Notes: generated by a model not told the origin, from the letters alone. 64,000 nt of DNA from Pukyongia sp963768085 (GCA_963768085.1 CAVYGO010000003.1:1798001-1862000), one strand, 5' to 3'; numbered from the stretch's first letter, positions 27,997-37,338 are shown. Translations and numbers: made by a program.

Positions 27997-29337
27997 ATGA
28001 ACGCTAGTAAAAAAGTTGCATTTTACACCCTGGGTTGCAAACTGAATTTCAGTGAGACCTCTACTATTGCCAGAGATTTTTCTTCGGAAGGGTTTGAGCG
28101 TGTGGACTTTACAGAAGAAGCAGATATCTATGTGATCAATACCTGCAGTGTGACTGAGAATGCAGACAAGCGTTTTAAAACCATCGTAAAGCAAGCCCAA
28201 AAAGCAAATCCCGAGGCATTTGTAGCTGCCATTGGCTGCTATGCTCAATTGAAGCCTCAGGAACTGGCCGATGTAAACGGGGTAGACCTGGTATTGGGAG
28301 CTACTGAAAAGTTTAAGATCACCGACTATATCAACGACCTTTCCAAGAATGATTTTGGAGAGATTCATTCTTGTGAAATTGAGGATGCTGATTTTTATGT
28401 AGGCTCTTATTCCATAGGAGATCGTACCCGGGCTTTTCTGAAAGTGCAGGATGGTTGTGACTATATATGTACCTATTGCACCATTCCACTGGCAAGGGGA
28501 ATTTCAAGAAGCGATACATTACAGAATGTCCTTAAAAACGCAGCCGAAATTTCTGCGCAGGGGATCAAGGAAATCGTCCTTACCGGAGTGAATATTGGGG
28601 ATTACGGAAAAGGCGAATATGGAAACAAAAAACACGAACACACATTTTTCGATTTGTGTATGGCGCTGGATACCGTGCCAGGCATTGAGCGAGTGCGAAT
28701 TTCTTCGATTGAACCCAATTTACTGAAGAACGAAACCATTGAATTTGTGTCGCAGTCAGAAAATTTTGTGCCGCACTTTCATATTCCTTTGCAAAGTGGA
28801 AATAATGAGCTGCTGAAATTAATGAAGCGTCGTTATCAACGGGAATTATATGTGGATCGGGTGCGTAAGATCCGTGAATTGATGCCACATGCGTGTATTG
28901 GAGTTGATGTGATTGTTGGATTCCCCGGGGAAACCGAGGAACTATTCCTGGAGACCTATCACTTCCTGAATGAACTCGATATCGCTTACCTTCATGTCTT
29001 TACTTATTCGGAACGAGACAATACAGAAGCGGCCGAAATGGAGGGAGTTGTCCCGAAAGAGATTCGCCATAAGCGCAGTAAAATGTTACGAGGCTTATCG
29101 GTTAAGAAACGCAGAGCTTTCTACGAACAACAATTGGGAACTACCCGTACGGTATTGTTTGAAGGTGAGAATAAAGGTGGCTATATACATGGATTCACCG
29201 AGAATTATGTAAAAGTGAAAGCACCCTGGAATCCGGAACGGGTCAATACCTTACATCAAATTGAACTGACCAAAATAGATGACGATGGATTGGTTAGGTT
29301 TGATTTTACTGAAACAGAAATCCTGCGCCAGGGATAG
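27997..29337 (+). CDS. mtaB: tRNA t6A37 methylthiotransferase
   Basis: Radical-SAM methylthiotransferase converting t6A37 to ms2t6A in tRNAs. 446 residues: an N-terminal UPF0004 domain with cluster cysteines (LGCKLN, NTCSVTENA, IGCYAQ), the radical SAM CxxxCxxC in CDYICTYC (about 153-160) and a C-terminal TRAM domain. The LGCKLN motif and lack of MiaB-specific features favour MtaB over MiaB or RimO. Own promoter; convergent with the acetyltransferase gene. Confidence 0.92.
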   Translation: MNASKKVAFYTLGCKLNFSETSTIARDFSSEGFERVDFTEEADIYVINTCSVTENADKRFKTIVKQAQKANPEAFVAAIGCYAQLKPQELADVNGVDLVLGATEKFKITDYINDLSKNDFGEIHSCEIEDADFYVGSYSIGDRTRAFLKVQDGCDYICTYCTIPLARGISRSDTLQNVLKNAAEISAQGIKEIVLTGVNIGDYGKGEYGNKKHEHTFFDLCMALDTVPGIERVRISSIEPNLLKNETIEFVSQSENFVPHFHIPLQSGNNELLKLMKRRYQRELYVDRVRKIRELMPHACIGVDVIVGFPGETEELFLETYHFLNELDIAYLHVFTYSERDNTEAAEMEGVVPKEIRHKRSKMLRGLSVKKRRAFYEQQLGTTRTVLFEGENKGGYIHGFTENYVKVKAPWNPERVNTLHQIELTKIDDDGLVRFDFTETEILRQG

Positions 29338-29422
29338 AGCGATCTGTTTGAGCTCTTTTAAGTTGCGAAAATTCTCGAATCAGTACTGCTGTGTTACTTA
29401 AAAAGCGAGTAGCGAGAGCCCG

Positions 29423-29445
29423 GTCCTTCGAAGTCATGACGAAGG
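29423..29445. other. Hairpin between convergent genes
   Basis: TCCTTCG-N9-CGAAGGA stem without a T run, between the ends of mtaB and the acetyltransferase gene. Possibly a weak bidirectional terminator. Confidence 0.3.
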
Positions 29446-29463
29446 AGGAGGCGCCCAATAACA

Positions 29464-29763
29464 TTAAATACTTATTCCAACAGGTAAGAGGTCCCGATAT
29501 TTTCTACGATTCTTACGCATGAAACCGGCGATTTCCGGGCTGGTAGGTACCAGGCGGATACCGCGGTCTTTCACTTCATCGAAAACGGCTTTAATAAAAA
29601 TGTCCCTGAAACCCTGGTCTTCCATATCGGATGGCATATCGTATTTGGTCAGGAAAATTTTTCTATCCTGAAGTGCATATTCAATGCGAGCCATATTGTC
29701 GCCCACTTCCAGTTCGAATTGTCTTAAGAATTCGTTATCGGTAATTTCCACATCTTCTATCAT
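29464..29763 (-). CDS. Small GNAT-type acetyltransferase (Acetyltransf_CG)
   Basis: 99 residues with the compact GCN5-related fold of the YidJ/GTLF3B-like group: RIEYALQDRKIFLTKYDMPSDMEDQGF, then the acetyl-CoA loop region DIFIKAVFDEVKDRGIRLVPT, and a terminal helix with FMRKNRRKYRDLL. The length is normal for this short family. It lies 13 bp after the pirin gene on the same strand, so cotranscription is likely. Substrate unknown. Confidence 0.8.
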   Translation of the reverse strand: MIEDVEITDNEFLRQFELEVGDNMARIEYALQDRKIFLTKYDMPSDMEDQGFRDIFIKAVFDEVKDRGIRLVPTSPEIAGFMRKNRRKYRDLLPVGISI

Positions 29764-29776
29764 AGGGAGTGATTTT

Positions 29777-30493
29777 TTAATTCATTGGTACTTCTATAAG
29801 CAGGACGCGACTGTCTTTTTCTGCCGTGAGGGTTACCGAATCGGTATCCCAGATGCCGATGGCATCCCTCTTAGTAAGTGTCTCATTATCAACAACAATA
29901 GTGCCATCAATTACAAAAACGTATGCACCATGAGCTTTGTTGTTCAGGGGATATGTGGTTTGTGTTGTTTCTGAAAATTCACCTATATTAAACCATGCCT
30001 GCTGATGTACCCATAACTCATCTTCCTTTGCTTCCGACCTGGGTTTTACCACCGTACTGAGTTGGTTTTGTTTTAATAGCGGAGCGATCTTTTTCTGATC
30101 GTAACGCGGGGTAACTCCTTCTTCTTCCGGGAACACCCATATCTGAAATAATTTTACGGCTTCATTAGAGTTCGCGTTGATCTCACTGTGTTCCACCCCG
30201 CTACCTGCACTCATTATTTGAATATCGCCCGATTCGATTATGCCTTCATTACCTATCGAATCTTTGTGTTTTAAAGCTCCTTCCTGGGGAATCGTGACAA
30301 TTTCCATGTTCTGATGCGGATGTTTTCCGAATCCCATGGAAGGGGCAACGATATCATCATTGAGAACACGAAGCTTACCAAATTGTACTCTGTTCGGGTC
30401 GAAAAAATTAGCAAAACTAAAGGAATATCGTGCCTGTAACCAACCGTAATTTGCAGTACCACGTGTAGCTGCAGGATGTAAAATCTTCTTCAT
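29777..30493 (-). CDS. Pirin family protein (cupin)
   Basis: 238-residue bicupin. The N-terminal cupin carries the metal-binding pattern HPHQNMEIVT (about 57-66) and SGVEHSE with further ligands; the C-terminal cupin is degenerate. Some pirins are quercetin 2,3-dioxygenases, others bind transcription factors; the role here is not determined. First gene of a pair with the acetyltransferase; divergent from the hydrolase gene with overlapping promoters. Confidence 0.9.
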   Translation of the reverse strand: MKKILHPAATRGTANYGWLQARYSFSFANFFDPNRVQFGKLRVLNDDIVAPSMGFGKHPHQNMEIVTIPQEGALKHKDSIGNEGIIESGDIQIMSAGSGVEHSEINANSNEAVKLFQIWVFPEEEGVTPRYDQKKIAPLLKQNQLSTVVKPRSEAKEDELWVHQQAWFNIGEFSETTQTTYPLNNKAHGAYVFVIDGTIVVDNETLTKRDAIGIWDTDSVTLTAEKDSRVLLIEVPMN

Positions 30494-30521
30494 AAAAACC
30501 CCAATTACGTGATGATAATTC

Positions 30522-30542
30522 TATCTTTGTCATGCAAAGTTA
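30522..30542. promoter_or_regulatory. Overlapping divergent promoters, pirin / hydrolase
   Basis: TATCTTTG (30522-30529, plus strand, towards the hydrolase) and TAACTTTG (complement 30535-30542, towards pirin) face each other with a 5-bp gap, forming the inverted repeat CTTTG-N5-CAAAG. Polymerase bound to one would occlude the other. The -33 elements are weak on both sides. Confidence 0.5.
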
Positions 30543-30585
30543 CGAAAAACGAGTGTCAAAATCGTTAGCTAGTTGTTAAAGCGCT

Positions 30586-31248
30586 ATGTCTGAGAAAAAA
30601 ACACAGGTTTACTTCATTCCCGGGATGGCCGCCGGGAAGGAAATCTTTAAAAATATCAGACTTCCTGAGGATCGTTTTGAGATGCATATCATTGAATGGT
30701 TAATTCCTGAAAAGAATGAATCCATGGAGTCTTATGCCAGGCGAATGGCCAGCCTGGTTACCGGTGAAGATGTTGTTCTGGCCGGAGTATCTTTTGGCGG
30801 TGTGGTAGCGCAAGAAATGGCACCCTTTGTGAATCCTATAAAACTTATTATTATTTCCAGTGTGAAATCGCCGGAGGAATTACCCCTCCGTTTAAAACTA
30901 GCGAAAAAGACGGGCGTTTATAAGCTTATGCCTACGCGACTCATGCTGAGTGCCGATGATCTAACTATATTTTCCGTCGGACCCAGATCGAAAAAGCGCT
31001 TAAAATTGTACCAGGAATTCCTTCATGTCAGGGATAAACGTTACCTGGATTGGGCAATAAAAAATATGGTGTGCTGGCAACAAAAAGAACCCTACCGGAA
31101 AGTTATTCACATACATGGTGACAAGGATATTATTTTTCCTATAAAGAACATTAATGATTGTGTGGTACTGGAGGGTGGGACTCACGTTATGCTGTTGAGT
31201 AAAGGCAAACAGCTGTCTGAAAAAATTCTTGCCGCCATAGAAGAATAA
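30586..31248 (+). CDS. Alpha/beta hydrolase
   Basis: 220 residues, cytosolic. The nucleophile elbow GVSFGG (Ser69), the acid in HIHGDKDIIFP and the histidine in EGGTHVMLL form a complete catalytic triad order. It starts at the canonical strand (VYFIPGMAAG, oxyanion-hole segment). Esterase or lipase-like activity is expected, substrate unknown. Divergent from the pirin gene. Confidence 0.82.
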   Translation: MSEKKTQVYFIPGMAAGKEIFKNIRLPEDRFEMHIIEWLIPEKNESMESYARRMASLVTGEDVVLAGVSFGGVVAQEMAPFVNPIKLIIISSVKSPEELPLRLKLAKKTGVYKLMPTRLMLSADDLTIFSVGPRSKKRLKLYQEFLHVRDKRYLDWAIKNMVCWQQKEPYRKVIHIHGDKDIIFPIKNINDCVVLEGGTHVMLLSKGKQLSEKILAAIEE

Positions 31249-31307
31249 AGCTTTGGAAAATCGCAAAGTGGGCGTAGCTTTTTTTATATTTAAAAAAATA
31301 TTTTATC

Positions 31308-32240
31308 ATGAGTATCTTATCGAAAATAGGATTGGTTACTGTGCTCTTTGGGGTGAGCAGCCTGTGTGTTAATGCGGTTCAGCAGGAACCGGATGCAAAA
31401 AAACAAGAGGACACATCGACACACGAATACAAAGTATATGCAATTCCGATACCGGAATCCATGGATTTTGCCGGTGAACCGGTCCCACTGGATAATCCTG
31501 ACATACGGGAACGACTGGACAGGGAATTACTAGTGAATACTTACTGGCAGTCTAACGGACTTCTTATCTTTAAAAGGGCTAATAAGTTTTTCCCCGTCAT
31601 TGAACCGCTTCTTGAAAAGTATGGCCTGCCTGATGATTTCAAATATCTTGCTGTGGCGGAAAGTGCCCTGGAAAATAACCGCTCTCCTGCCGGGGCTGCC
31701 GGATTCTGGCATTTTCTGAAAGGAACGGGGCGCGAATACGGGCTTGAGATCAACGATTATGTGGACGAACGTTATAACCTTGAACTCGCTACAAAAGTAG
31801 CTGCCGAATATCTGAAGCGATCCAAAGAAAAATTCGGCTCCTGGACTTTGGCTGCCGCTGCCTACAATGCCGGTAATGGAGGAGTTCAAAAGCAAATAGA
31901 CCGTCAGAAGTCATCAAATAACTATTACGATCTTTTATTGAACAATGAGACAAGTCGCTATGTGTTCAGAATTCTAGCCTTCAAGGAGATACTGAGTAAT
32001 CCGGAGAAGTATGGTTTCAATTTCAAGAAGGAAGATCTGTACGCACCAATACCCACGTATAAAGTGAAAGTAGATACGGCTATTACAGACATACCCGGAT
32101 TTGCAAAGCAATTCGGAATCAATTACAAAATCCTGAAACTACATAACCCCTGGTTACGTGAGACGTATCTCAAGAATAGTTCAGGCAAAGAATACTTTAT
32201 AGAAATACCTGAAAACGGCTACTATAAAACAGGACAATAG
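31308..32240 (+). CDS. Membrane-bound lytic transglycosylase, MltD-like, without LysM
   Basis: 310 residues with a signal peptide (to about residue 25) and an SLT catalytic domain: AESALENNRSPAGAAGFWHFLKGTGREYGL with the catalytic glutamate in AES, then AAAAYNAGNGGV. It cleaves the MurNAc-GlcNAc bond of peptidoglycan in the periplasm. MltD homologues carry C-terminal LysM repeats; here the last 60 residues are only weakly LysM-like at most (DIPGFAKQFGINYKILKLHNPW). The next gene begins directly after its stop, so they are translationally coupled. Confidence 0.87.
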   Translation: MSILSKIGLVTVLFGVSSLCVNAVQQEPDAKKQEDTSTHEYKVYAIPIPESMDFAGEPVPLDNPDIRERLDRELLVNTYWQSNGLLIFKRANKFFPVIEPLLEKYGLPDDFKYLAVAESALENNRSPAGAAGFWHFLKGTGREYGLEINDYVDERYNLELATKVAAEYLKRSKEKFGSWTLAAAAYNAGNGGVQKQIDRQKSSNNYYDLLLNNETSRYVFRILAFKEILSNPEKYGFNFKKEDLYAPIPTYKVKVDTAITDIPGFAKQFGINYKILKLHNPWLRETYLKNSSGKEYFIEIPENGYYKTGQ

Positions 32241-32612
32241 ATGCGTATGACCTTATTACTTTCTTTGATCATAATAGGATTGCTGGCAGGAATTCTTAGT
32301 GGATTTATGGGTGTAGGGGGGGGCGTGATCATGATCCCGCTAATGATTCTATTTCTGGGCTACGATCAGCATCAGGCGCAGGGATTGAGTCTTGCCGTGC
32401 TGGCGGTACCGGTAACTTTCGTTGCGGCTTATACGTATCATAAGGCCGGTCATGTGATTGATTGGAAGTACGCATTGGTGATCGCGATATTCTTTGTTGT
32501 GGGTGGTTACCTCGGTTCGAAAATTGCGGTGTCAATTAATCAGCAAATGCTGAAGAAGATCTTCGCTCTTATACTGGTAGTCGCAGCGGTGAAGTTGTTC
32601 TTTTCGAAATAG
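32241..32612 (+). CDS. TSUP-family (TauE/SafE) transporter, half-size
   Basis: 123 residues with about four transmembrane helices and the TSUP signature GFMGVGGGVIMIPLMILF near the N-terminus. Typical TSUP anion exporters have two such halves (about 250 residues); half-size members that presumably dimerise are common in Bacteroidota, so this is not a truncation. Immediately follows the transglycosylase gene. Substrate unknown. Confidence 0.85.
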   Translation: MRMTLLLSLIIIGLLAGILSGFMGVGGGVIMIPLMILFLGYDQHQAQGLSLAVLAVPVTFVAAYTYHKAGHVIDWKYALVIAIFFVVGGYLGSKIAVSINQQMLKKIFALILVVAAVKLFFSK

Positions 32613-32634
32613 GGATTTATCACTTCTTTATAAT

Positions 32635-33315
32635 TCAGTTTTCCAGTCTTCTGTCTTTTTTTAGGATAAGATTAAGCCCATTCATAAAAGTTTGATAATG
32701 TTCATTAAACGAATTGGTGTAGTCCTTATCGTAACGGTGATTTATGTTTCTGCGCACATCAAGGATGCGCTTAGACTCATCCATAATAAAGGTGGTTGGA
32801 AAACCAAGGCTATGTTTCATGGATTTGATTGTGAAGTCGTTGGTATTTTCCAGTTCATCCACATAGAGTAAACTGATATTCCTGCTATACAGTCGTTTTA
32901 GTTTTACGATGGCTTCCCGGGGTCCCCAGAACAGGATAACAATATCAACTTCGTTTTTGTATTGGTCCGCGATGGAATTGAGTGCCGGTATTTCTCCGGA
33001 ACTAGTGGCTACCCAAAAGGCCGATGTGATCAGGAAGATAGGTTTTTCAAAATCATGTATTTCAGTATTTCTTCTAGTCAGACTTCTCACTCTGAAATTA
33101 TTCATATAGCTGCCACGTATTACATGTTCGACCAGGGAATCGAATAAGAACTGAGCTCTTTCGTAATTTTGTTTTCTGTAAGCATACTTGGCTTCTATCT
33201 TGTATTTTTTAATGTTTTGTCCGATGACATCAGAAAATAGCCGCTTAGGCGCATCATCCTGAGAAAATGCGATTGATTGTACCAGTAAGAAGAGGATAAG
33301 TAGGTTTTTACCCAT
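32635..33315 (-). CDS. Exported thioredoxin-fold protein lacking the CxxC
   Basis: 226 residues from the ATG at complement 33313-33315 (MGKNLLILFLLVQSIAFSQ, signal peptide). A -7 element TACATTTG at complement 33338-33345 rules out the upstream in-frame ATG at 33390. After a helical part of about 75 residues comes a TlpA/AhpC-like thioredoxin fold (PIFLITSAFWV, then GFPTTFIMDES with the cis-proline). The usual WCxPC site is replaced by WVATSSGEIP, so redox catalysis is unlikely. A structural or binding role is inferred. Confidence 0.72.
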   Translation of the reverse strand: MGKNLLILFLLVQSIAFSQDDAPKRLFSDVIGQNIKKYKIEAKYAYRKQNYERAQFLFDSLVEHVIRGSYMNNFRVRSLTRRNTEIHDFEKPIFLITSAFWVATSSGEIPALNSIADQYKNEVDIVILFWGPREAIVKLKRLYSRNISLLYVDELENTNDFTIKSMKHSLGFPTTFIMDESKRILDVRRNINHRYDKDYTNSFNEHYQTFMNGLNLILKKDRRLEN

Positions 33316-33337
33316 AGGCAGCCGTTTGCGAATCAGG

Positions 33338-33345
33338 CAAATGTA
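33338..33345 (-). promoter_or_regulatory. -7 promoter element of the thioredoxin-fold gene
   Basis: TACATTTG on the minus strand, 22 bp before the chosen ATG. Confidence 0.45.
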
Positions 33346-33446
33346 ACAAGGTAAATAGTATTTTGAATGAAAACATCGATAAAAAGACATATTTTATCGG
33401 TGAAATACACTTTTTCGTACGAAAAGACTTAGAATTTCATAATAAT

Positions 33447-34016
33447 CTAACGAAAACCCTTACCTCCACGTCCGCCTCGCCCAAATTGCTGTCGCGGTTG
33501 CCCGGCGCGTTTCATTTGCTGTTTCATCATTTTTATCTGCTCGTCGAGCATATTTTGTTTGTCCAGCTTTTTTGCCTCACTCAGCAGCATTTCCGCCTCG
33601 CGTTTTCGGTTCTTGGTCATCGCGATCCCAGCGAGATTTAATTTCACCATCGCCATATCTGTACTCATAGAGAGCCCTAATTTTTCCGCTTTTTTGAAGT
33701 ACTTCTCGGCCTCATTCATATTGGTTTGTGATACCATGAGCCCGTTGAGATAATTGTAATAGCCCTGCTGCTTGGTAACTAACGCTCCCTGAGGATTTTT
33801 AATTCGGTCTAACCATTTTTTTGCTCCTTCAAAGTTTTGCTTACGCAACTGCAGAAAAGCAAGAAGAATCATTTCATTTTTAAAATAGAGGAAAATGAAA
33901 ATAAGCGCCAGAAGGATAAACATGATCCCGTTGCCGATATTTGTCTCGTAAAACTGCCATACAGCAGCAGCAACAGCAATTGCCGCCAGTATCAGTTTAA
34001 AGGTTTTATTGAACAT
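33447..34016 (-). CDS. TPR-containing membrane protein with Arg/Gly-rich tail
   Basis: 189 residues: two N-terminal transmembrane helices (about 6-22 and 28-45), a TPR-like helical region (FEGAKKWLDRI, NEAEKYFKKAEKLGLS, REAEMLLSEAKKL) and a basic glycine-rich tail (GRGGRGGKGFR). A membrane-tethered scaffold facing the cytosol is likely. The family is frequent in Flavobacteriia but unnamed. Divergent from rpmH. Confidence 0.7.
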   Translation of the reverse strand: MFNKTFKLILAAIAVAAAVWQFYETNIGNGIMFILLALIFIFLYFKNEMILLAFLQLRKQNFEGAKKWLDRIKNPQGALVTKQQGYYNYLNGLMVSQTNMNEAEKYFKKAEKLGLSMSTDMAMVKLNLAGIAMTKNRKREAEMLLSEAKKLDKQNMLDEQIKMMKQQMKRAGQPRQQFGRGGRGGKGFR

Positions 34017-34080
34017 ATGTTCATATTATTATGAGGGGTCAAAGGTATGAAAAACAATCCTAAATATTTTTGATACTGTG

Positions 34081-34111
34081 TTTGTGAAAGTAAAAAATGA
34101 TTGTATATTTG
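34081..34111 (+). promoter_or_regulatory. Promoter of rpmH
   Basis: TTTG (34081-34084), a 19-bp spacer and TATATTTG (34104-34111): an exact Bacteroidetes consensus promoter. About 50 nt of leader follow before the start codon. Confidence 0.78.
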
Positions 34112-34169
34112 CACCCGGTTTCAGGCAAGGTCTGAAAAAGAAATTTCAGAAGATCTAAGATAATTTACA

Positions 34170-34328
34170 ATGAAAAGAACATTTCAACCGTCGAAAAGAA
34201 AAAGACGAAACAAGCATGGGTTTAGAGAGCGAATGGCTTCTGTAAGCGGTAGAAAGGTATTGGCTTCGCGAAGAGCGAAAGGCAGAAAGAAAATATCTGT
34301 ATCATCTGAACCACGTCACAAAAAATAA
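34170..34328 (+). CDS. rpmH: 50S ribosomal protein L34
   Basis: 52-residue, strongly basic ribosomal protein: MKRTFQPSKRKRRNKHGFRE, then MASVSGRKVLASRRAKGRKK, the universal L34 sequence. Own consensus promoter upstream and terminator downstream; unlike many bacteria, rnpA and dnaA do not follow, as the next gene is carB. Confidence 0.97.
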   Translation: MKRTFQPSKRKRRNKHGFRERMASVSGRKVLASRRAKGRKKISVSSEPRHKK

Positions 34329-34347
34329 TGTTGATAACTCATAAATA

Positions 34348-34383
34348 AAAAGGTGTTGTTTTAATAGCAACACCTTTTTTTTA
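34348..34383 (+). terminator. Rho-independent terminator of rpmH
   Basis: AAGGTGTTG/CAACACCTT stem with a 9-nt loop, followed by a run of T. Confidence 0.92.
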
Positions 34384-34431
34384 TACCCTGTTGCAGCGTA
34401 ATTTTAGCACAGCAAAAAAACGAAAAAGAAA

Positions 34432-37284
34432 ATGCCAAAAAACAATACTTTAAAATCCATTCTTATTATCGGTTCAGGTCCGATAATCATTGGCCAGGCA
34501 TGTGAATTCGACTACTCAGGTTCCCAGTCGCTGAGATCCCTTCGGGAAGACGGAATTGAGACGATCCTCATCAATTCCAATCCGGCTACGATCATGACCG
34601 ATCCCACGATGGCCGACCATGTGTATTTGCTACCCCTCACTACCAAGTCTATTGTAAAAATTTTAAAGGATCATCCGCAGATTGATGCAGTGCTTCCAAC
34701 CATGGGTGGACAGACCGCCTTAAATTTGTGTATTGAAGCGGACGAAAAAGGCATATGGAAGGATTTTAATATTGAAATCATCGGTGTAGATATTGCCGCC
34801 ATCAATATTACGGAAGACCGGGAGCAATTCAAGAACCTGATGAACAAGATCGGTATACCGGTTGCTCCGGCGAAAATTGCTAACTCCTTTCTTAAAGGTA
34901 AGGAGATTGCCCAGGAATTTGGTTTTCCGGTGGTTATCAGGCCATCTTTTACATTAGGTGGGACGGGTGCATCATTTGTTCATACGGAAGATCAATTTGA
35001 TGAATTATTAACTCGCGGTCTTGAAGCTTCTCCAATTCACGAGGTCCTTATCGACAAGGCACTGGTGGGTTGGAAAGAATACGAATTGGAATTGTTGCGT
35101 GACAATAATGATAACGTGGTGATTATCTGTACGATCGAAAATATGGATCCGATGGGAATTCACACGGGCGATTCGATTACGGTGGCTCCCGCAATGACTT
35201 TAAGTGATACCTGTTTTCAGCGAATGCGGGACATGGCGATAAAAATGATGCGAAGTATTGGGGATTTCGCCGGGGGATGTAACGTGCAGTTTGCCGTGAG
35301 CCCGGATGAAAAAGAAGACATCATTGCTATCGAGATAAATCCAAGGGTATCGCGTTCATCGGCGCTTGCATCTAAGGCCACAGGGTATCCCATTGCGAAA
35401 GTAGCTTCTAAACTGGCCATCGGGTATTCACTGGATGAACTTGACAACCAGATCACAAAATCTACTTCAGCATTGTTCGAACCTACCCTGGATTATGTAA
35501 TTGTGAAGATCCCGAGATGGAATTTCGATAAATTTGAAGGTTCCGAAAGGACTTTAGGTCTTCAAATGAAGGCCGTAGGAGAAGTGATGGGGATTGGACG
35601 ATCTTTTCAGGAAGCGCTTCATAAAGCAACCCAATCGCTGGAAATAAAACGAAACGGACTGGGTGCGGATGGCAAAAGCTATACGAATTACGATCAGATC
35701 ATCGATAAATTAACAAACGCCAGTTGGGATAGGGTTTTCGTGATTTACGATGCCATACAGATGGGAATACCATTAAGCAGGATACACGATATCACCAAAA
35801 TAGATATGTGGTTCCTGAAGCAATACGAAGAACTATATTACCTGGAAAAGGAAATTTCAGGCTATACGCTGGATACACTTCCAAGGGAATTATTACTGGA
35901 GGCAAAACAAAAAGGATATGGCGATCGCCAGATAGCGCATATGCTGAAATGCCTTGAAAGTCAGGTTTACAATAAAAGAGATGAGCTTAACATACAACGT
36001 GTCTACAAACTGGTAGATACCTGTGCTGCCGAATTTAAAGCCGAAACACCCTATTATTACTCAACATTCGAGAACGAGATGCATACGGCTGACGGCAAGG
36101 AATATGCTGAAAATGATAGTGTTGTTACAGACAGAAAGAAGATCATCGTACTGGGATCGGGTCCGAACAGGATCGGACAGGGTATTGAGTTCGATTACTG
36201 CTGTGTACACGGGGTACTGGCAGCCAGTGAAGTCGGATATGAGACCATCATGATAAACTGTAATCCTGAAACCGTGTCAACCGATTTCGATGTGGCAGAT
36301 AAACTCTATTTCGAACCGGTTTTCTGGGAACATATTTACGACATCATCCGTCATGAGAAACCTGAAGGCGTCATCGTCCAATTGGGAGGTCAGACCGCTC
36401 TTAAACTAGCAGAAAAGCTGGATCGCTACGGAATCAAGATCATGGGTACGAGTTTCAAGGCCCTGGATCTGGCCGAAGATCGTGGCAGCTTTTCGGAGTT
36501 ACTGAAGGAAAACAATATTCCTTATCCTGAATTTGGTACTGCTGAAACGACCGAGGAAGCATTGGCCCTTGCAGATGTGCTGGATTTCCCGCTACTCATC
36601 CGTCCTTCCTATGTGCTGGGAGGCCAGGGTATGAAGATCGTGATCAACAAGCAGGAACTGGAAGAACATGTCGTGGATCTGCTTAGTAAGATACCGAACA
36701 ACAAATTACTGTTGGATCATTACCTGGATGGAGCCATAGAGGCAGAGGCGGATGCCATCTGTGATGGTGAAAATGTATACATCATAGGTATCATGGAGCA
36801 CATTGAACCCTGCGGAATCCACTCGGGCGACTCTAATGCAACCTTGCCACCATTTAATCTTGGTGAATTTGTGATGCAGCAGATAAAGGATCACACTAAA
36901 CAAATTGCCCTGGCACTAAAAACTGTGGGTCTTATCAATATTCAATTCGCGATCAAGGACGACCAGGTGTATATTATTGAAGCGAATCCACGGGCATCCA
37001 GAACAGTACCTTTCATAGCTAAAGCTTATGGTGAACCCTATGTAAATTACGCTACCCAGGTGATGCTTGGACATAAGAAAGTAACCGATTTCGATTTCAA
37101 CCCGCAGCTCGAAGGATATGCGATCAAACAACCGGTCTTCAGTTTTAATAAATTCCCCAATGTGAATAAACAGTTAGGCCCGGAAATGAAGAGTACCGGA
37201 GAGAGTATACTATTTATCGATAGTTTAAAGGATGACGAATTCTACGAACTGTATTCACGTAGAAAGATGTACTTAACACGATAA
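34432..37284 (+). CDS. carB: Carbamoyl-phosphate synthase large subunit
   Basis: Makes carbamoyl phosphate from bicarbonate, ammonia and ATP for pyrimidine and arginine synthesis. 950 residues with two homologous ATP-grasp halves: SGPIIIGQACEFDYSG at residue 12 and GSGPNRIGQGIEFDYC near 570; MGGQTALN and LGGQTALK mark both. E. coli CarB is about 1070 residues; this one ends after the second ATP-grasp, so the C-terminal MGS-like allosteric domain is missing, apparently a feature of the flavobacterial form rather than a break because the end is in frame and clean. Confidence 0.95.
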   Translation: MPKNNTLKSILIIGSGPIIIGQACEFDYSGSQSLRSLREDGIETILINSNPATIMTDPTMADHVYLLPLTTKSIVKILKDHPQIDAVLPTMGGQTALNLCIEADEKGIWKDFNIEIIGVDIAAINITEDREQFKNLMNKIGIPVAPAKIANSFLKGKEIAQEFGFPVVIRPSFTLGGTGASFVHTEDQFDELLTRGLEASPIHEVLIDKALVGWKEYELELLRDNNDNVVIICTIENMDPMGIHTGDSITVAPAMTLSDTCFQRMRDMAIKMMRSIGDFAGGCNVQFAVSPDEKEDIIAIEINPRVSRSSALASKATGYPIAKVASKLAIGYSLDELDNQITKSTSALFEPTLDYVIVKIPRWNFDKFEGSERTLGLQMKAVGEVMGIGRSFQEALHKATQSLEIKRNGLGADGKSYTNYDQIIDKLTNASWDRVFVIYDAIQMGIPLSRIHDITKIDMWFLKQYEELYYLEKEISGYTLDTLPRELLLEAKQKGYGDRQIAHMLKCLESQVYNKRDELNIQRVYKLVDTCAAEFKAETPYYYSTFENEMHTADGKEYAENDSVVTDRKKIIVLGSGPNRIGQGIEFDYCCVHGVLAASEVGYETIMINCNPETVSTDFDVADKLYFEPVFWEHIYDIIRHEKPEGVIVQLGGQTALKLAEKLDRYGIKIMGTSFKALDLAEDRGSFSELLKENNIPYPEFGTAETTEEALALADVLDFPLLIRPSYVLGGQGMKIVINKQELEEHVVDLLSKIPNNKLLLDHYLDGAIEAEADAICDGENVYIIGIMEHIEPCGIHSGDSNATLPPFNLGEFVMQQIKDHTKQIALALKTVGLINIQFAIKDDQVYIIEANPRASRTVPFIAKAYGEPYVNYATQVMLGHKKVTDFDFNPQLEGYAIKQPVFSFNKFPNVNKQLGPEMKSTGESILFIDSLKDDEFYELYSRRKMYLTR

Positions 37285-37338
37285 AAACCAGAGAATACCG
37301 TTAAAAGCAGCGTTACGATAGTCGGAGAATATGATGGA

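Noticed and set aside
27880..28368. Minus-strand frame of 162 codons over the start of mtaB
   Set aside because: Shadow of mtaB; mtaB has its own promoter and complete motifs.
32241..32612. Truncated TauE/SafE gene
   Set aside because: Half-size TSUP proteins of about 120 residues are common in Bacteroidota and the frame is clean at both ends.
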